Of a DNA stretch of 64,000 bases, positions 24,401 to 36,300 are shown one piece after another. Below the pieces are notes generated by a model that saw only the letters and a list, made by a program, of their open reading frames with translations, was not told the origin of the DNA and did not search any database. Position 1 is the stretch's first letter, and every line of letters starts with the position of its first letter. Source of the stretch: Anthonomus grandis grandis (lineage: Eukaryota > Arthropoda > Insecta > Coleoptera > Curculionidae); contig NC_065564.1 in NCBI RefSeq assembly GCF_022605725.1, positions 1,798,001-1,862,000 on the forward strand. The letters run 5' to 3'. Both the position numbers and the translations under genes were made by a program.

Positions 24401-25732
24401 AAAAAATCAGTGGTTGTTGCTCAAAATTGGCCAACTTTGGAATTTTTTTCTGGGAAAACTATTGACTTTCAAATGAATTTTCTAACGTTTTTAAAATATT
24501 TGGACCCTTCTGAATCGTTTGGTACCACTGGGAAAGTCGTATCGTTGATATTTTCCAAGATATGGCCCATCAATGTTGGGAAAAAATCAGTGGTTGTTGC
24601 TCAAAATTGGTCAACTTTGGAATTTTTTTCTGGGAAAACTATTGACTTTCAAATGAATTTTCTAACATTTTTAAATCATTTGGACCTTTCTGAATCGTTT
24701 GGTACCACTGGGGAAAGTCGTATCGTTGATATTTTCCAAGATATGGCCCATCAATGTTGGGAAAAATTCAGTGGCTGTTGCTCAAAATTGGTCAACTTTG
24801 GAATTTTTTCCTGGAAAAACTATTGACATTCAAATGAATTTTCGAGCATTTTTAAAATATTTGGACCCTTCTGAATCGTTTGGTACCACTGAGAAAGTCG
24901 TATCGTTGATATTTTCCAAGATATGGCCCATCAATGTTGGGAAAAAATCAATGGTTGCTGCTCAAAATTGGTCAACTTTGGAATTTTTTTCTGAGAAAAC
25001 TATTTACTTTCAAATGAATTTTTTAACATTTTTAAAATATTTGGACCTTTCTGAATAGTTTGGTACCACTGGGAAAGTCGTATCGTTGATATTTTCCAAG
25101 TTATGGCCCATCAATGTTGGGAAAAAATCAGTGGTTGTTGTTCAAAATTGGTCAACTTTGGAATTTTTTCCTGAGAAAACTGTTGACTTTTAAATACATT
25201 TTTTAACGGTTTTATAATATTTGAAACCTTCCTAATCGTTTGGTACCATTGGGAAAGTGGTACGATTAATATTTTCTGAGATATTGTCTTTCAAAAAAAA
25301 ATCGATAATAATTTTTTTAATGGTCCTTGGATTTATTTATTTATTAAATTAAAAAGTACCTACTTTAGCTAAAAAAATGAAAGTTTCTGGAGATATACTT
25401 TAAGGCACCCTTTAGGTATCCTCAAAGTTTCGCTTCTATAAGCCTCATCAGTCACAAGTTACTTAAGTGAAAACATAGAAACTTACGGGCCTCCTCAATC
25501 AACCCAGTGACTCACCTCTAAAATTGACCAAGGTGGCGATGATGAGCACATTAGTCACGATAATGGCCAGGGCCATGATGAATATGATCCCGGCTTGGGT
25601 GAGCGACTCCAGACTCAACACGATCTCGGCGTCTTCGCTGTTTTGACTGAAGATAATCATCGTGGTCGTGTCTCTTCTGTTTAACATCTTCTGGATTCGC
25701 ATTCGTGTTTTGTTTTTGTGGAAGACCTTCAT
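21408..25732 (-). CDS. class A orphan GPCR, GPR21/GPR52-like, about 350 aa
   Basis: Seven-membrane-segment rhodopsin-family receptor. Exons: 25732-25516, 22370-22219, 22159-21496, 21427-21408; sum 1053 nt, all phases fit. TM1 is in the first exon, TM2 (NCYLLSLAVADLLCG) in the second, TM3-TM7 in the third. It shows the TM3 cysteine (DVLCRL), SVDRYLAV for the DRY motif, an extracellular-loop-2 cysteine (AYVCML), and FWCSWTPY in TM6. TM7 has LGFLNSFWKALILII in place of NPxxY, so the tyrosine is missing; an NSF motif at this position also occurs in vertebrate GPR21/52. The ligand cannot be read from sequence. The C-terminus ends MDPDD via a 20-nt last exon; if that intron is retained the frame runs to 21458. 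The 22370 acceptor has a weak pyrimidine tract. Extra upstream coding exons are possible. Confidence 0.82.
22430..25310. repeat. tandem array, family A (180-bp unit, about 16 copies)
   Basis: GGTACCACTGGGAAAG recurs at 22541, 22721, 23081, 23261 and on to about 25062 at 180-bp steps. It is a distinct sub-family of the 3.1-7.3 kb array (units read TTGGACCTTTCTGAATCGTT and ATATGGCCCATCAATGTTGG). Because 180 is divisible by three, one plus-strand frame stays open for up to 297 codons of repeated 60-aa blocks; this is not taken as a gene. The array fills the first coding intron of the GPCR. Confidence 0.96.
25320..25490. repeat. single family B unit next to GPCR exon 1
   Basis: One decayed B unit (AAAAAGTACC, GTTTCGCTTC, GCCTCATCAGTCACAAGTTA) lies between the family A array and the donor at 25515, so two families share this intron. 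Confidence 0.75.
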
Positions 25733-26204
25733 TAAAATTAATTATTATGATTAACTAATTAATTAAGAGTGATGACGTATATTAATGTGGGAGCAGCAGT
25801 TTTACCTTGAAAACTACACCATTTGTTCGCGTGATACTAATATATAGATAAATGGAGGTTTTATTTGATGCAGAATTTGATCTTATTAACGAGCTTATTG
25901 GATCAATATAGTGTCTGTAAAGGGCTTCCGATAAAAACAATTGAATTGAGCCTGTGCATGAATGATTGTTTGGTAACTATGGTTCAGTAGATCATGGTTG
26001 CTTGGGTGGTGTTTATCATGGTGCTCATGGTTTCCATGGTAATGAGTTGTTCTTTTTTTTTTTAAATCAAGACGAGTTGATCTATAGGGTTACCTTTGAC
26101 CCTTTTGCTGCTGTCCTTACCTTTAAAATCACCGTAAATAACAACAAGGACTAATCGATAATAAAACAGTTCGTCATCCCGGTTTGAAAAAAACAAAAGA
26201 AAAA

Positions 26205-26440
26205 TCAAAAGTGGACGTTGATGGGCGACCGTGACGGGGTACGCGCATCGGCAGGATGCAGACGAAATGCAGAGGAAAGAGCGGCGGCACGTCGTGCAAA
26301 GGGCGTCCGGGGGCGGCACATGACGAACTGCACAAACCGACGGCCGAACGACGACTGACTGTTCTCCACCACCCCGGATTTCGTTCCTCCGGGATCTCGG
26401 AAGGTGCAGGGGGAGGGGTAAGAGGGATAGAGAGTCACAG
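26205..26440. other. GC-rich island upstream of the GPCR
   Basis: A sharply GC-rich stretch about 470-700 bases upstream of the GPCR ATG, in otherwise AT-rich DNA. It could be a 5' UTR exon or promoter of the GPCR on the minus strand. Open frames exist on both strands but none resembles a known protein. Positions 25740-26200 hold nothing recognised. Confidence 0.3.
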
Positions 26441-26519
26441 AGCGGTTGTCGTTCGTTTGTTTTCTGTCCTTGTATTAATTTTTTTTCTTTTTGATTTGAG
26501 GTAGAAACGTGCAAAATGG

Positions 26520-27314
26520 GCAGCAATTTTAATGCAAAATTATAATTAATTTAAAAAATAAAATTTATTTTAGAAAAATGCCCTGTACGGCATAAAACAC
26601 ATTTGCAAATTAAAAAAAAAATATCTCATTCCATTAAACGTATTTTATAAACGTCTTTAAATAGTATACAATATACCATACTTAAACGTTTATTCAACTA
26701 TCGTGTGTTGCGAGTTAAAAGGATGAAAAGAGACAACAAAACTCTAATTTAAAAACGTTTATTATCTAATAAGTGGACTGTTACCTTTCGTATATAAATA
26801 CAATAATAATAATAGTAATAATAATATTAACAATAATAATAATAATAATAATAATAATAGTAATAATTATTAGGCCACTAATCTGAATAATAGAAAAGAA
26901 AAATTAACATGACAATAAAAATCTACACAATAAATGCCGTGCGGTTAAAAATTATTACACAATAAAGCGTTGTTGTTATTCATTTACATAAAAAAGGCAC
27001 TTTTTTATATCTCTTTCTCTCTCGCACTCACCCTGGACCCGTTCATCTCTCTCTCTCTCTCTCTCTCTTTCACTCTCTCTCTCTCTAAAACAATAAATAC
27101 AATACTATATTCAGGTAAATCGGGTTCGAAGCGAACATAATAATTATCGTACAATTATTATACAAAATTAGGGAGGGGGTGGGATTAGGTTGTTATTTAG
27201 GCCTCACGTCTAAGTACAAAAGGCACTCAACGATATTGCACCAACATACAAAAATATATTTATCTCTCTTTCTCTTATTGAAACATGACGTGTGTGTATT
27301 CTTCTTCTTCTTCT
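26520..27314 (-). other. 3' flank / 3' UTR of RhoGEF2 with microsatellites
   Basis: AT-rich sequence after the RhoGEF2 stop (27317-27315). It contains an AAT/ATA microsatellite at about 26803-26868 and a CT run at about 27045-27086, both simple repeats. AATAAA-like words occur on the minus strand but the poly(A) site is not decidable. Confidence 0.45.
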
Positions 27315-30300
27315 TTAATTAGGTTCGTCAGGGTTTATTGCTTCACAAAATACCTCCTGTGCAGAAAAAACAAATGAGAAAAACAAACCTTGGTCGTCTT
27401 TTGTTTTATTTATTTACCTGGGCACTATCGTCAGACCCCGCGTTCCCCGCTTCCCCCTCCTCCTCCTCCCGTCCCGCTTCCTCTTCTTCACCTTCGTGAA
27501 GGTGATGCTGCACGTGCAACTGTTCCCTCACTTTTTGCAACTCCCTCCTCAATCGATCCCGCTCGTCCTCCACTTGTTTCACCTCGTTCTAATTTAAAAG
27601 GGACCAAATGAGAAAAAAAAAAAGAAAAATAGAGGATCGACTCGTACCAGTAACGTGGCGAGTTGTAGACTGAGCGCGGAGGCGATGTCCGCGACTAAAC
27701 TGGCCGACACGCTGGGAATCACGGATTTCGAGTCGGGGGGCGGCGGCGGCGGCGCCTCGTGGGCGGCACAGGCGGCGGTCGACTTGACGCCCGCCCGGGC
27801 GGCCACCACGTCGCCCTCCGAGATGTTGTACGCCTCGTTTACCGCCTTTTGGAGAATGTCCACCTGGAGATTTTAATTTAAAAAAAAAAAAAAATTTAAT
27901 TATTTATTTATTACAGGCGGTTGTCATGGTGTTATTTAATACTCCCCCACCAGGTAAACACCCCTTCCCTTGTTTGGCACTTTAATGTTTTTTCTTTTGT
28001 TTTTAGGTTGCCGTGGTGATATGAGCGCCCCTCCCAAGAAAGCATTCCCAGGTCTAATTACTTTGTAATATAAAAATGTTGTTGTTTGTTTGTTTGTTGT
28101 TTTTTAATTAATTACTAAAAAAAAAAAAAAACAAATGAAATCTAACCTGAAACACGCTGGCCAATAACCGTTCGGTAATGTCCGATCCTCGGCCGTTTTT
28201 CGCGATCGAGTTGGCCGAGGCCATGTCCGCGATATGCTCGAAGTGTTCCCGCGGGATGGCCAACATGTCCGCCACCAGATCCTCTTTCTCGGCCAAAGCC
28301 TGCTTGACCAGGGCGTCCTTACGTCTTATTTGCTCTGCAAAAACAAAAGAAAATTTTTTCTTAAATTGAAAAAAAAAAATGAAAGTGGTACCTAAAGGGG
28401 TGAGCATCTGTTCGGCGGTGTGCACCGGGGGCACCGCGACGCTCACCTGCGACGGCTCGATCAGGGGCCAATCGTCCGCGCTGATGATCGTCGTCACGGC
28501 ACCGCCACCCCCGCCCCCTCCGTAGCACCCCTCCTCCTCCTCCTCCTCACCACCACCACCACCGGCAATTGTTATTTTCGCGTCTATAAAAGTTAATGAG
28601 TTCATTTGTCTCGCACCCCTCCCCCTTTTCTCTTCTTACCTGGAGCGTCGTCTCCTCGAGGTTCCTCACTCATTTTTGGTTCCTCTTCCTCTTCTTTTTC
28701 TGTTGCTCGTGGGGCTGTAGCTGAAGCCTCCTTCGCCTCCTCTTCTTCTTCTTCCGGTTCCCTACGCACTGACTCGTTGTCGCTGTCCGAGACGGAGGGC
28801 GTCGCGAGGCCGCCCGCCGCCCCTCCGCCTCCCCGCCCCTTTTTGCCCTCCCGTCGATTATAGGCGTCCGCGGCGTCCGAAAAGTGCTTCCGCCAACTAA
28901 ATTAAGACAATTTTTGACCTTTTCCTCTCGGTCTATTTTCGACTATTTTACTACGCCCGTCACTCTTACCTCTCCCGTTTGGCCTCGTCTTCCGCCTGCA
29001 GGTCGTACATTTGGCTACTGGTCGTCGACATATTCACCAAAAAAAGGGCATTTTTACCTACAAGTTTCGTCCTTTTTAGGTCTCATCAATCGACAGTTAG
29101 TTAAGGAAACTGGTGCATAATTTAATTGAATACGACTGACTTTTATTTATTTTTTCATTTAAAAAGTACTTTAGTTAGAAGGTTGAAATTTTATGCAAGG
29201 ATTGCCAAAGGTTCTTACTATCTACCCTGAAAGTTTCATCCTTTTAGGTCTCATCAGTCAAAAGTTATTTGGATTTAAACATTCAGTTGACACATTATAA
29301 TTTAATTAGACACAAGGGCCATTTATTTATTTATTTAATGACTAATTAATTTAGTCAGAAAATTGAAATTTTCAGAACTAATTGTTGAAGGTTCCAACTA
29401 TCCACCCTGAAAGTTTCATCCATTTAGGTATCATCAGTTAAAAGTTATTTGTACTTGAACCTTGACTTGGAGCCATAATTGAGTTGAACTCCCTTGTCAT
29501 TATTTATTTATTTTTTTAATAATTAACTAATTTATTTAGAAAATTGAAATTTTCTGGAGGGATTAGTAATCGTTCCAACTATCTACCCTGAAAGTTTCAT
29601 CCTTTTAGGTCTCATCAATCAAAAGTTATTTGGATTTAAATATTGAGTTGATGCATAATTTACTTGTCATTCATTTATTGTTTAAATAAAAAAGTATTTG
29701 AATTAGAAAGTTGAATTTTTCTGCAGAGATAGCCAAAGGTTCTTACTATCCGCACTGAAAGTTTCATCATTGTAGGCCTCCTCAGTCAAAAGTTATTTGA
29801 ATTTAAACATCAAGTCCACCCATAATTAATGAAATAAACAATTGATTAATACTCACAGACTGCGTTCTCCCTCACCAGCAGCGTGTTCATTTTAATAATG
29901 GGCGAGAGCAGGGGCATGGGGGCGACACTTTGAAAAAACTTCAAAATGTATTTGTCACTCTCCTTCTGCAGTATGACCACCATTTCCTCCATGAGGAGCA
30001 CGTGCACCGGCACCGGGGCCTTATTGGTCCTCCTGAGCATCAGACTTCCCTCCTTCACCAACTTGTACTTCGTCAGGTCGATATTCTTGAAATCGTACAC
30101 GATCGGATGATCGTTGGATCGGAAATTCGACGTGTCCAGATGGCGCTGGATTTCCTCCAGACGATGCTTGTTCATGGCCAACTTGGTGGCCTCGTCCACG
30201 TAACTCAGCATCTCCTTGGAGTGCTGGTGCACCAGCCGTAAGTTGGCCAACTCCTCCTTGTATTCGTCGCGGGAGGCCGCGTCCACGCTCTTGATTAATC

Positions 30301-33300
30301 GCTCGAACAAAAGAGGGTAGCGGGTGAGGCGTTGCATCTCGTATGGCACAATACCTTTTAAGTAATTAATTAATTAATTGTAATTATTTGTTTGTAATTA
30401 ATTAATTAGGAAGATTACTTTGTAATTGTTGACGTTTACACTGACGCTTTTTCTCGCATTGGGCGAGGAGGGCGTCGAATTTCCCGTCTCGTTCCCGCCT
30501 CTTTTTGATGAATTCCAGGGCCAACTGCTGGCGCTCGCAAAAGGCGGCCGCCGCCCTTTGAAGTTGCTCTCCTTGGGCACCTTGATGTTGGTAATTTTTA
30601 ATTTTTTTAAATAAAAAAAAGTGCCGAAAGTTTCACTACTCTAGACCTCCTCAGTCGCTTACCAGAAAATATCTTCAATAGAACATCCCCGATTTGCCTC
30701 ATGAGCGGATCCTTCTCCCTCATGCGCTTCATCTCGTTGTCGATATCCACGTGGATGTCCAGCAGCTCCTTGATGTTCGGGAAGATCAGGGTCAACTCCT
30801 CCGGCTTTAACGTGTGGCTCTCCTGAAGGGTTTTATAAAACAATTTGTACAAGACTTTCAGCATGCGCACGTGGTTTGATTCGGTGGAAATTAATTCTAA
30901 AACAAATGAAAATTTGAAATTTGTAAATTTAAAAAAAAAATTCAAATAGCCCCCACCATTGATCACTTCTTGTCTCTTGGTTTCGCTTGGATTCAGTTTC
31001 TTCAGTTCCTCCGGTAGCACCAGTTCCTGCCAATTCAAGGGGTCCGTTTCGTCCTCCATGTCACTCTCCAGGTCCGATTGGGTTCGCACGGTCGCCTGGT
31101 GCACCTCCATGCTGTTGGAGGGACTCTCCGACAGCCGCCCACTGAAAATTATTAATTGTTTTCAACAAAAAACAAAAGAATGCAAAAGGGGGTTTCTTGA
31201 TTTACTTGACGGCGGAAATGCTGGAGTTCGAGGAGCTGCCAGACTCGTTTTTCGATAAGTCTTGTTTGTCTTCGTTGTATCTGCAAAAAAAAAAACCGTT
31301 TTTCCACGTTTTCATTATTGAAAAACCAATCGGAAATTACGTGGTGTTGTGGGCGTGTGAGGGATCGCTCACGTTCCGCCTCTGCTGCTTCCTGATCTTC
31401 TCCGATTGCTCTTTGACGCTCTCGGAGCGGTTTATGTGCCCCCCCCGCGCGTCTCTTCACTCCCGAAGAGGAACCTGTCGAACTATAAAAGGATGAAATA
31501 TAAAAATTAATTTCCTATCGATTTTCACCCCCACCCCCTACCTTTCTTGGGGCATAGCGGAGGGTTCTTTGTCCAAAGAGGAAGAAGTTTCGGGAGTAGC
31601 TGCCGCCCCCTCGTCGCCGCCGCCCTTTGGCGAGTTTTGGTCTTCGATCGGCCGGCCGCCCTCCTCGCGGACGGCGTCCGGCCTACGATCGGATCCGGTC
31701 CTGGACACCGGTTGGGACACTTTGGCTTCCCCTAAATTGTTTTTTTTATTTGATAAAAATGCTGCAAACTCCCCTTTCCCCCCCCCCCTTGGAATTTTAA
31801 CCAAACAAAATCCAATAAATCTTTAATAATTCAATTTTTCGCGGCACTGTCAATCCAACTTCGCTTGGTCTACGTCTTAACTTAGAACACCGATAGTGGA
31901 AGGGGAGAGGGGAAATTTGAATAATACCAAGCGAAGTTCAATTAACAGCTGGATACTTTTGCACTTTAGGGATATTATATTGAGTAGCCATTTCTGTGGG
32001 TTCCTTATCTTGGACAGGTATCTAAGGATTTTAAAATAATTGGATTCTCGACCCATAGGTAAATTTGACAAGTGTGATTCAAAAATGGCCAACTTTCAAA
32101 ATTTTTCCTGGAAAAACTATTGACCCTAAAATAATTTTCCGGGCGTTTCTAGATAATATGGAACCGTCTGAATCCTTTAATACCATTTGCAAAGTCGTAC
32201 GTGAGATAGCTTTTGAGATATAGGCCTTTAAAGTGAATTGTGCTCGAAATTGTTAACCGAAATTTGTCAACTTTGGCAATTTTTTCTGGGAAAACTGTCG
32301 ACGTTCAAATTGTTTTTTTTAACGTTTCTAGAAAATATGGAACCTCCTGAATCGTTTGGTACCATTGGCAAACTCGTACGACTAATAGGTTCTAAGATAT
32401 AGCACTTTAAATTGAGAAAAAAATTGAGCAATGGGTGATTCTCGGGGTTGTTAACCGAAAATTGTCAACTTTGAAATTTTTTACTGGCAAAACTATTGAC
32501 TTCCAAATTATTTTTTCAACGTTTCTAGAATAAATTAAACTTTCTAAATCGTTTGGTACCACTGGTAAATTCCTATGACCTTCAGGCATTGAGATATTTC
32601 CTTTCAAAGTAAGATCAACTTTGGAATTTTTTTCCGGCAATACTATTGACTCCAGAATAATTTTCCGGGTGGTTTTGGACAATTTGAGGCCTCCTTAATC
32701 GTTTGGTACCATTGGCGAAGTCGTACCACTGTTAGGTTCTGAGATATAACCCTTCAAAGTGAGCAGTGAAATTTAGCTGCAACATTTTTTTTCTATTCAA
32801 AAATATTAAATTAATTTATTATTAAAGAATCCCCTTTTTCCCTTCTAATCCTCTTGGAATTTTGAAAAATGAAAATCCAATAATTAACAAATAAAAGTTA
32901 ACTTTTCCGCGGTACTGTCACTTCAACTTCGCTTGGTCTGCGTCCTAACTTATAGTAGAAGGAGTGGGGGGGAGAGGGAGGGAAGATTTTTATAATACCA
33001 AGCGAAGTTCAATTAACAGTTGGAAGTTTTTGCACTTTAACAATATTTTATTGAGTGACCCATTTCAGTGGGTTCTCTTTCATTAAAATCTGATATATTT
33101 TGATTCCTTAAGAAAACTCGAGGCCCAAAAATGGGCAACTTTGAAAATTTTTCCTGGAAAAACTAATGACTCTAAAATAATTTCCTCGACGTTTCTACAC
33201 AATATGGAACCACCTGAATTGTGTGGTACCATTGGCAAAGTCGTTTGACTAAAAGGTCCTGAAATGTAGCCCTTTTAAGTGGATAAGAATATTTTTAAAA

Positions 33301-36300
33301 CGATCGAGATTTTTTGCCGAAATTTGCCAACTTTAGAATTTTTTTTTGGGAAAACTGTTGAGTCTCAAATTATTTTTCCAACGTTTCCAAAATATTTGGA
33401 ACCTTCTGATTAATTTGGTACCACTGGAAAAGTTGTGGGTCTAATAGGTTCTGAGATATGACCCTTTAAAGTTAGGAGTGGATGAGGATTTTCTGAAAAC
33501 GATCGAGATTTTTTACCGAAATTTGTCAACTTTAGAATTTTATTTTGGGAAAACTGTCGAGTCTCAAATTATTTTTTTAATGTTTCCAGAATATTTGGAA
33601 CCTTCTGATTAATTTGGTACCACTGGAAAAGTTGTGGGTCTGATAGGTTCTGAGATATGACCCTTTAAAGTTAGGAGGGGATGAGGATTTTCTGAAAACG
33701 ATCGAGATTTTTTACCGAAATTTGTCAACTTTAGAATTTTTTGTTGGGAAAACTGTTAAGTTTCAAATTATTTTTTTAATGTTTTCCGAATATTTGGAAC
33801 CTTCTGATTAATTTGGTACCACTGGAAAAGTTGTGGGTTTGATAGGTTCTGAGATATGACCCTTTAATGTTAGGAGTGGATGAGGATTTTTTGAAAACGA
33901 TCGAGATTTTTTACCGAAATTTGCCAACTTTAGAATTTTTTTTTGGGAAAACTGTTGAGTTTCAAATTATTTTTCCAACGTTTCTAGAATATTTGGAACC
34001 TTCTGATTAATTTGGTACCACTGAAAAAGTTGTGGGTCTGATAGGTTCTGAGATATGACCCTTTAATGTTAGGAGGGGATGAGGATTTTCTGAAAACAAT
34101 CGAGATTTTTTACCGAAATTTGTCAACTTTAGAATTTTTTTTTGGGAAAACTGTTGAGTTTCAAATTATTTTTTCAACGTTTCCAAAATATTTGGAACCT
34201 TCTGATTAATTTGGTACCACTGGAAAAGTTGTGGGTTTGATAGGTTCTGAGATATGACCCTTTAATGTTAGGAGTGGATGAGGATTTTCTGAAAACGATC
34301 GGAATTTTTTGCCGAAATTTGCCAACTTTAGATTTTTTTTTTGGGAAAACCGTTGAGTTTCAAATTATTTTTTCGATGTTTCCAGAATATTTGGAACCTT
34401 CTGATTAATTTGGTACCACTGGAAAAGTTGTGGGTCTAATAGGTTCTGAGATATGACCCTTTAAAGTTAGAAGTGGATGAGGATTTTCTGAAAACGATCG
34501 AGATTTTTTACCGAAATTTGCCAACTTTAGAATTTTTTTTTGGGAAAACTGTTGAGTCTCAAATTATTTTTTTAATGTTTTCAGAATATTTGGAACCTTC
34601 TGATTAATTTGGTACCACTGGAAAAGTTGTGGGTCTGATAGGTTCTGAGATATGACCCTTTAATGTTAGGAGGGGATGAGGATTTTCTGAAAACGATCGA
34701 AATTTTTTACCGAAATTTGTCAACTTTAGATTTTTTTTTTGGGAAAACTGTTGAGTTTCAAATTATTTTTTTAATGTTTTCAGAATATTTGGAACCTTCT
34801 GATTAATTTGGTACCACTGGAAAAGTTGTGGGTCTAATAGGTTCTGAGATATGACCCTTTAAAGTTAGGAGGGGATGAGCATTTTCTGAAAACAATCGAG
34901 ATTTTTTACCGAAATTTGTCAACTTTAGAATTTTATTTTGGGAAAACTGTTGAGTGTCAAATTATTTTTTCAACGTTTTCAGAATATTTGAAATGTTCTG
35001 ATTAATTTGGTACCACTGGAAAAGTTGTTGGTCTGATAGGTTCTGAGATATGACCCTTTAAAGTTAGGAGTGGATGAGGATTTTCTGAAAACGATCGAGA
35101 TTTTTTACCGAAATTTGCCAACTTTAGAATTTTTTTCTGGGAAAACTGTTGAGTCTCAAATTATTTTTTCAACGTTTCCAGAATATTTGAAACCTTCTAA
35201 TTAATTTGGTACCAATGGAAAAGTTGTGGGTCTGATAGGTTCTAAGATATGACCCTTTAATGTTAGGAGTGGATGAGGATTTTCTGAAAACGATCGAAAT
35301 TTCTTACTGAAATTGGTCAACTTTAGAATTTTTTTTTGGGAAAATCGTTGAGTTTCAAATTATTTTTCTAACGTTTCTAGAATAAATGAACCTTCCTGAA
35401 TCATTTGGTACCACTGGGAAACTCCTATAAGTTACAGCTTCTAAGATATTTCCCTTTGAAGTTACCAACAACTTGGACTATCTGAATTCCTTACAAATAC
35501 TTACCTATACTACAATAAAATTAATCAAATTAAATTAATTCTTGGATCATAGTTATGTTATTCAAAAAACTTTCCTCAGGGACTCAAGTTGCACTACCCA
35601 TTATAATTTTAAAAAAATACCCTCGCAAGGGGATGGAATAAATTTTACCTTTATTCAAATGTAACCAACTGGGAAACTTATTTAAGCCCGGGGGTTGTTT
35701 CATCGAGTAAAACTCAAACTCCTCCTGACAGAGGGACGTGGAGGAGGACGAGGTCTCCATCATTTTCGCCCTGCGGGTACGCAAAAGGCTCAAATTGATG
35801 GCGCTGCTCGATTTCGATTTGGCCAATAGGGGGCGCTCCCCGGGTTTCTCCTCCCCCGTTCGGTTCGTTTCTACCGACTTTTGGGAACCAAAAGGTCGAC
35901 TGAAATCAACGCAAATTTCTCGTGGATCGAGTTTTTTTTTTTCTCTCTCTCTCTCACTCTCTCTTTCATGTTACCTGATCCGCTCCAAGTTGGTGGTCTG
36001 TCTGGTGAGTCTCCCGAAGTGAAACTGGCCGAGGGACTTGTGGTGGACTCCTCCGGGTTCGGTTGGGGAGGTCACGTCCTCTTCCGGGATCCTCCCCGTG
36101 AGGTCCAGAGATTTTTTCGGTTTCAGTTTTTTCAAGTCGATTTTCGAGGCGTCGTCACTTTTGCTCTTGTAAATCTTCGATTTGACCCTTTTCAAGTAGG
36201 AGTCGTTGGCGGGTTGTTCGGGGGGTTTCGGAGGGTTTTTCTCCACTTTGAGGCTCTCGGTGGTGGTGGTGGTGGTGGTGGACCGGAACAAGTCGCTCAA

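Noticed and set aside
22458..25058. Long plus-strand open frames (up to 297 codons) of repeated 60-aa blocks
   Set aside because: They lie wholly in the 180-bp family A array; the unit length is a multiple of three so an open frame persists by itself. There is no start context, and frames break at single-base indels between copies.
28606..28863. Ser/Pro-rich plus-strand frame of 85 codons
   Set aside because: Antisense shadow of the Glu/Gly-rich RhoGEF2 tail exon 28896-28640.
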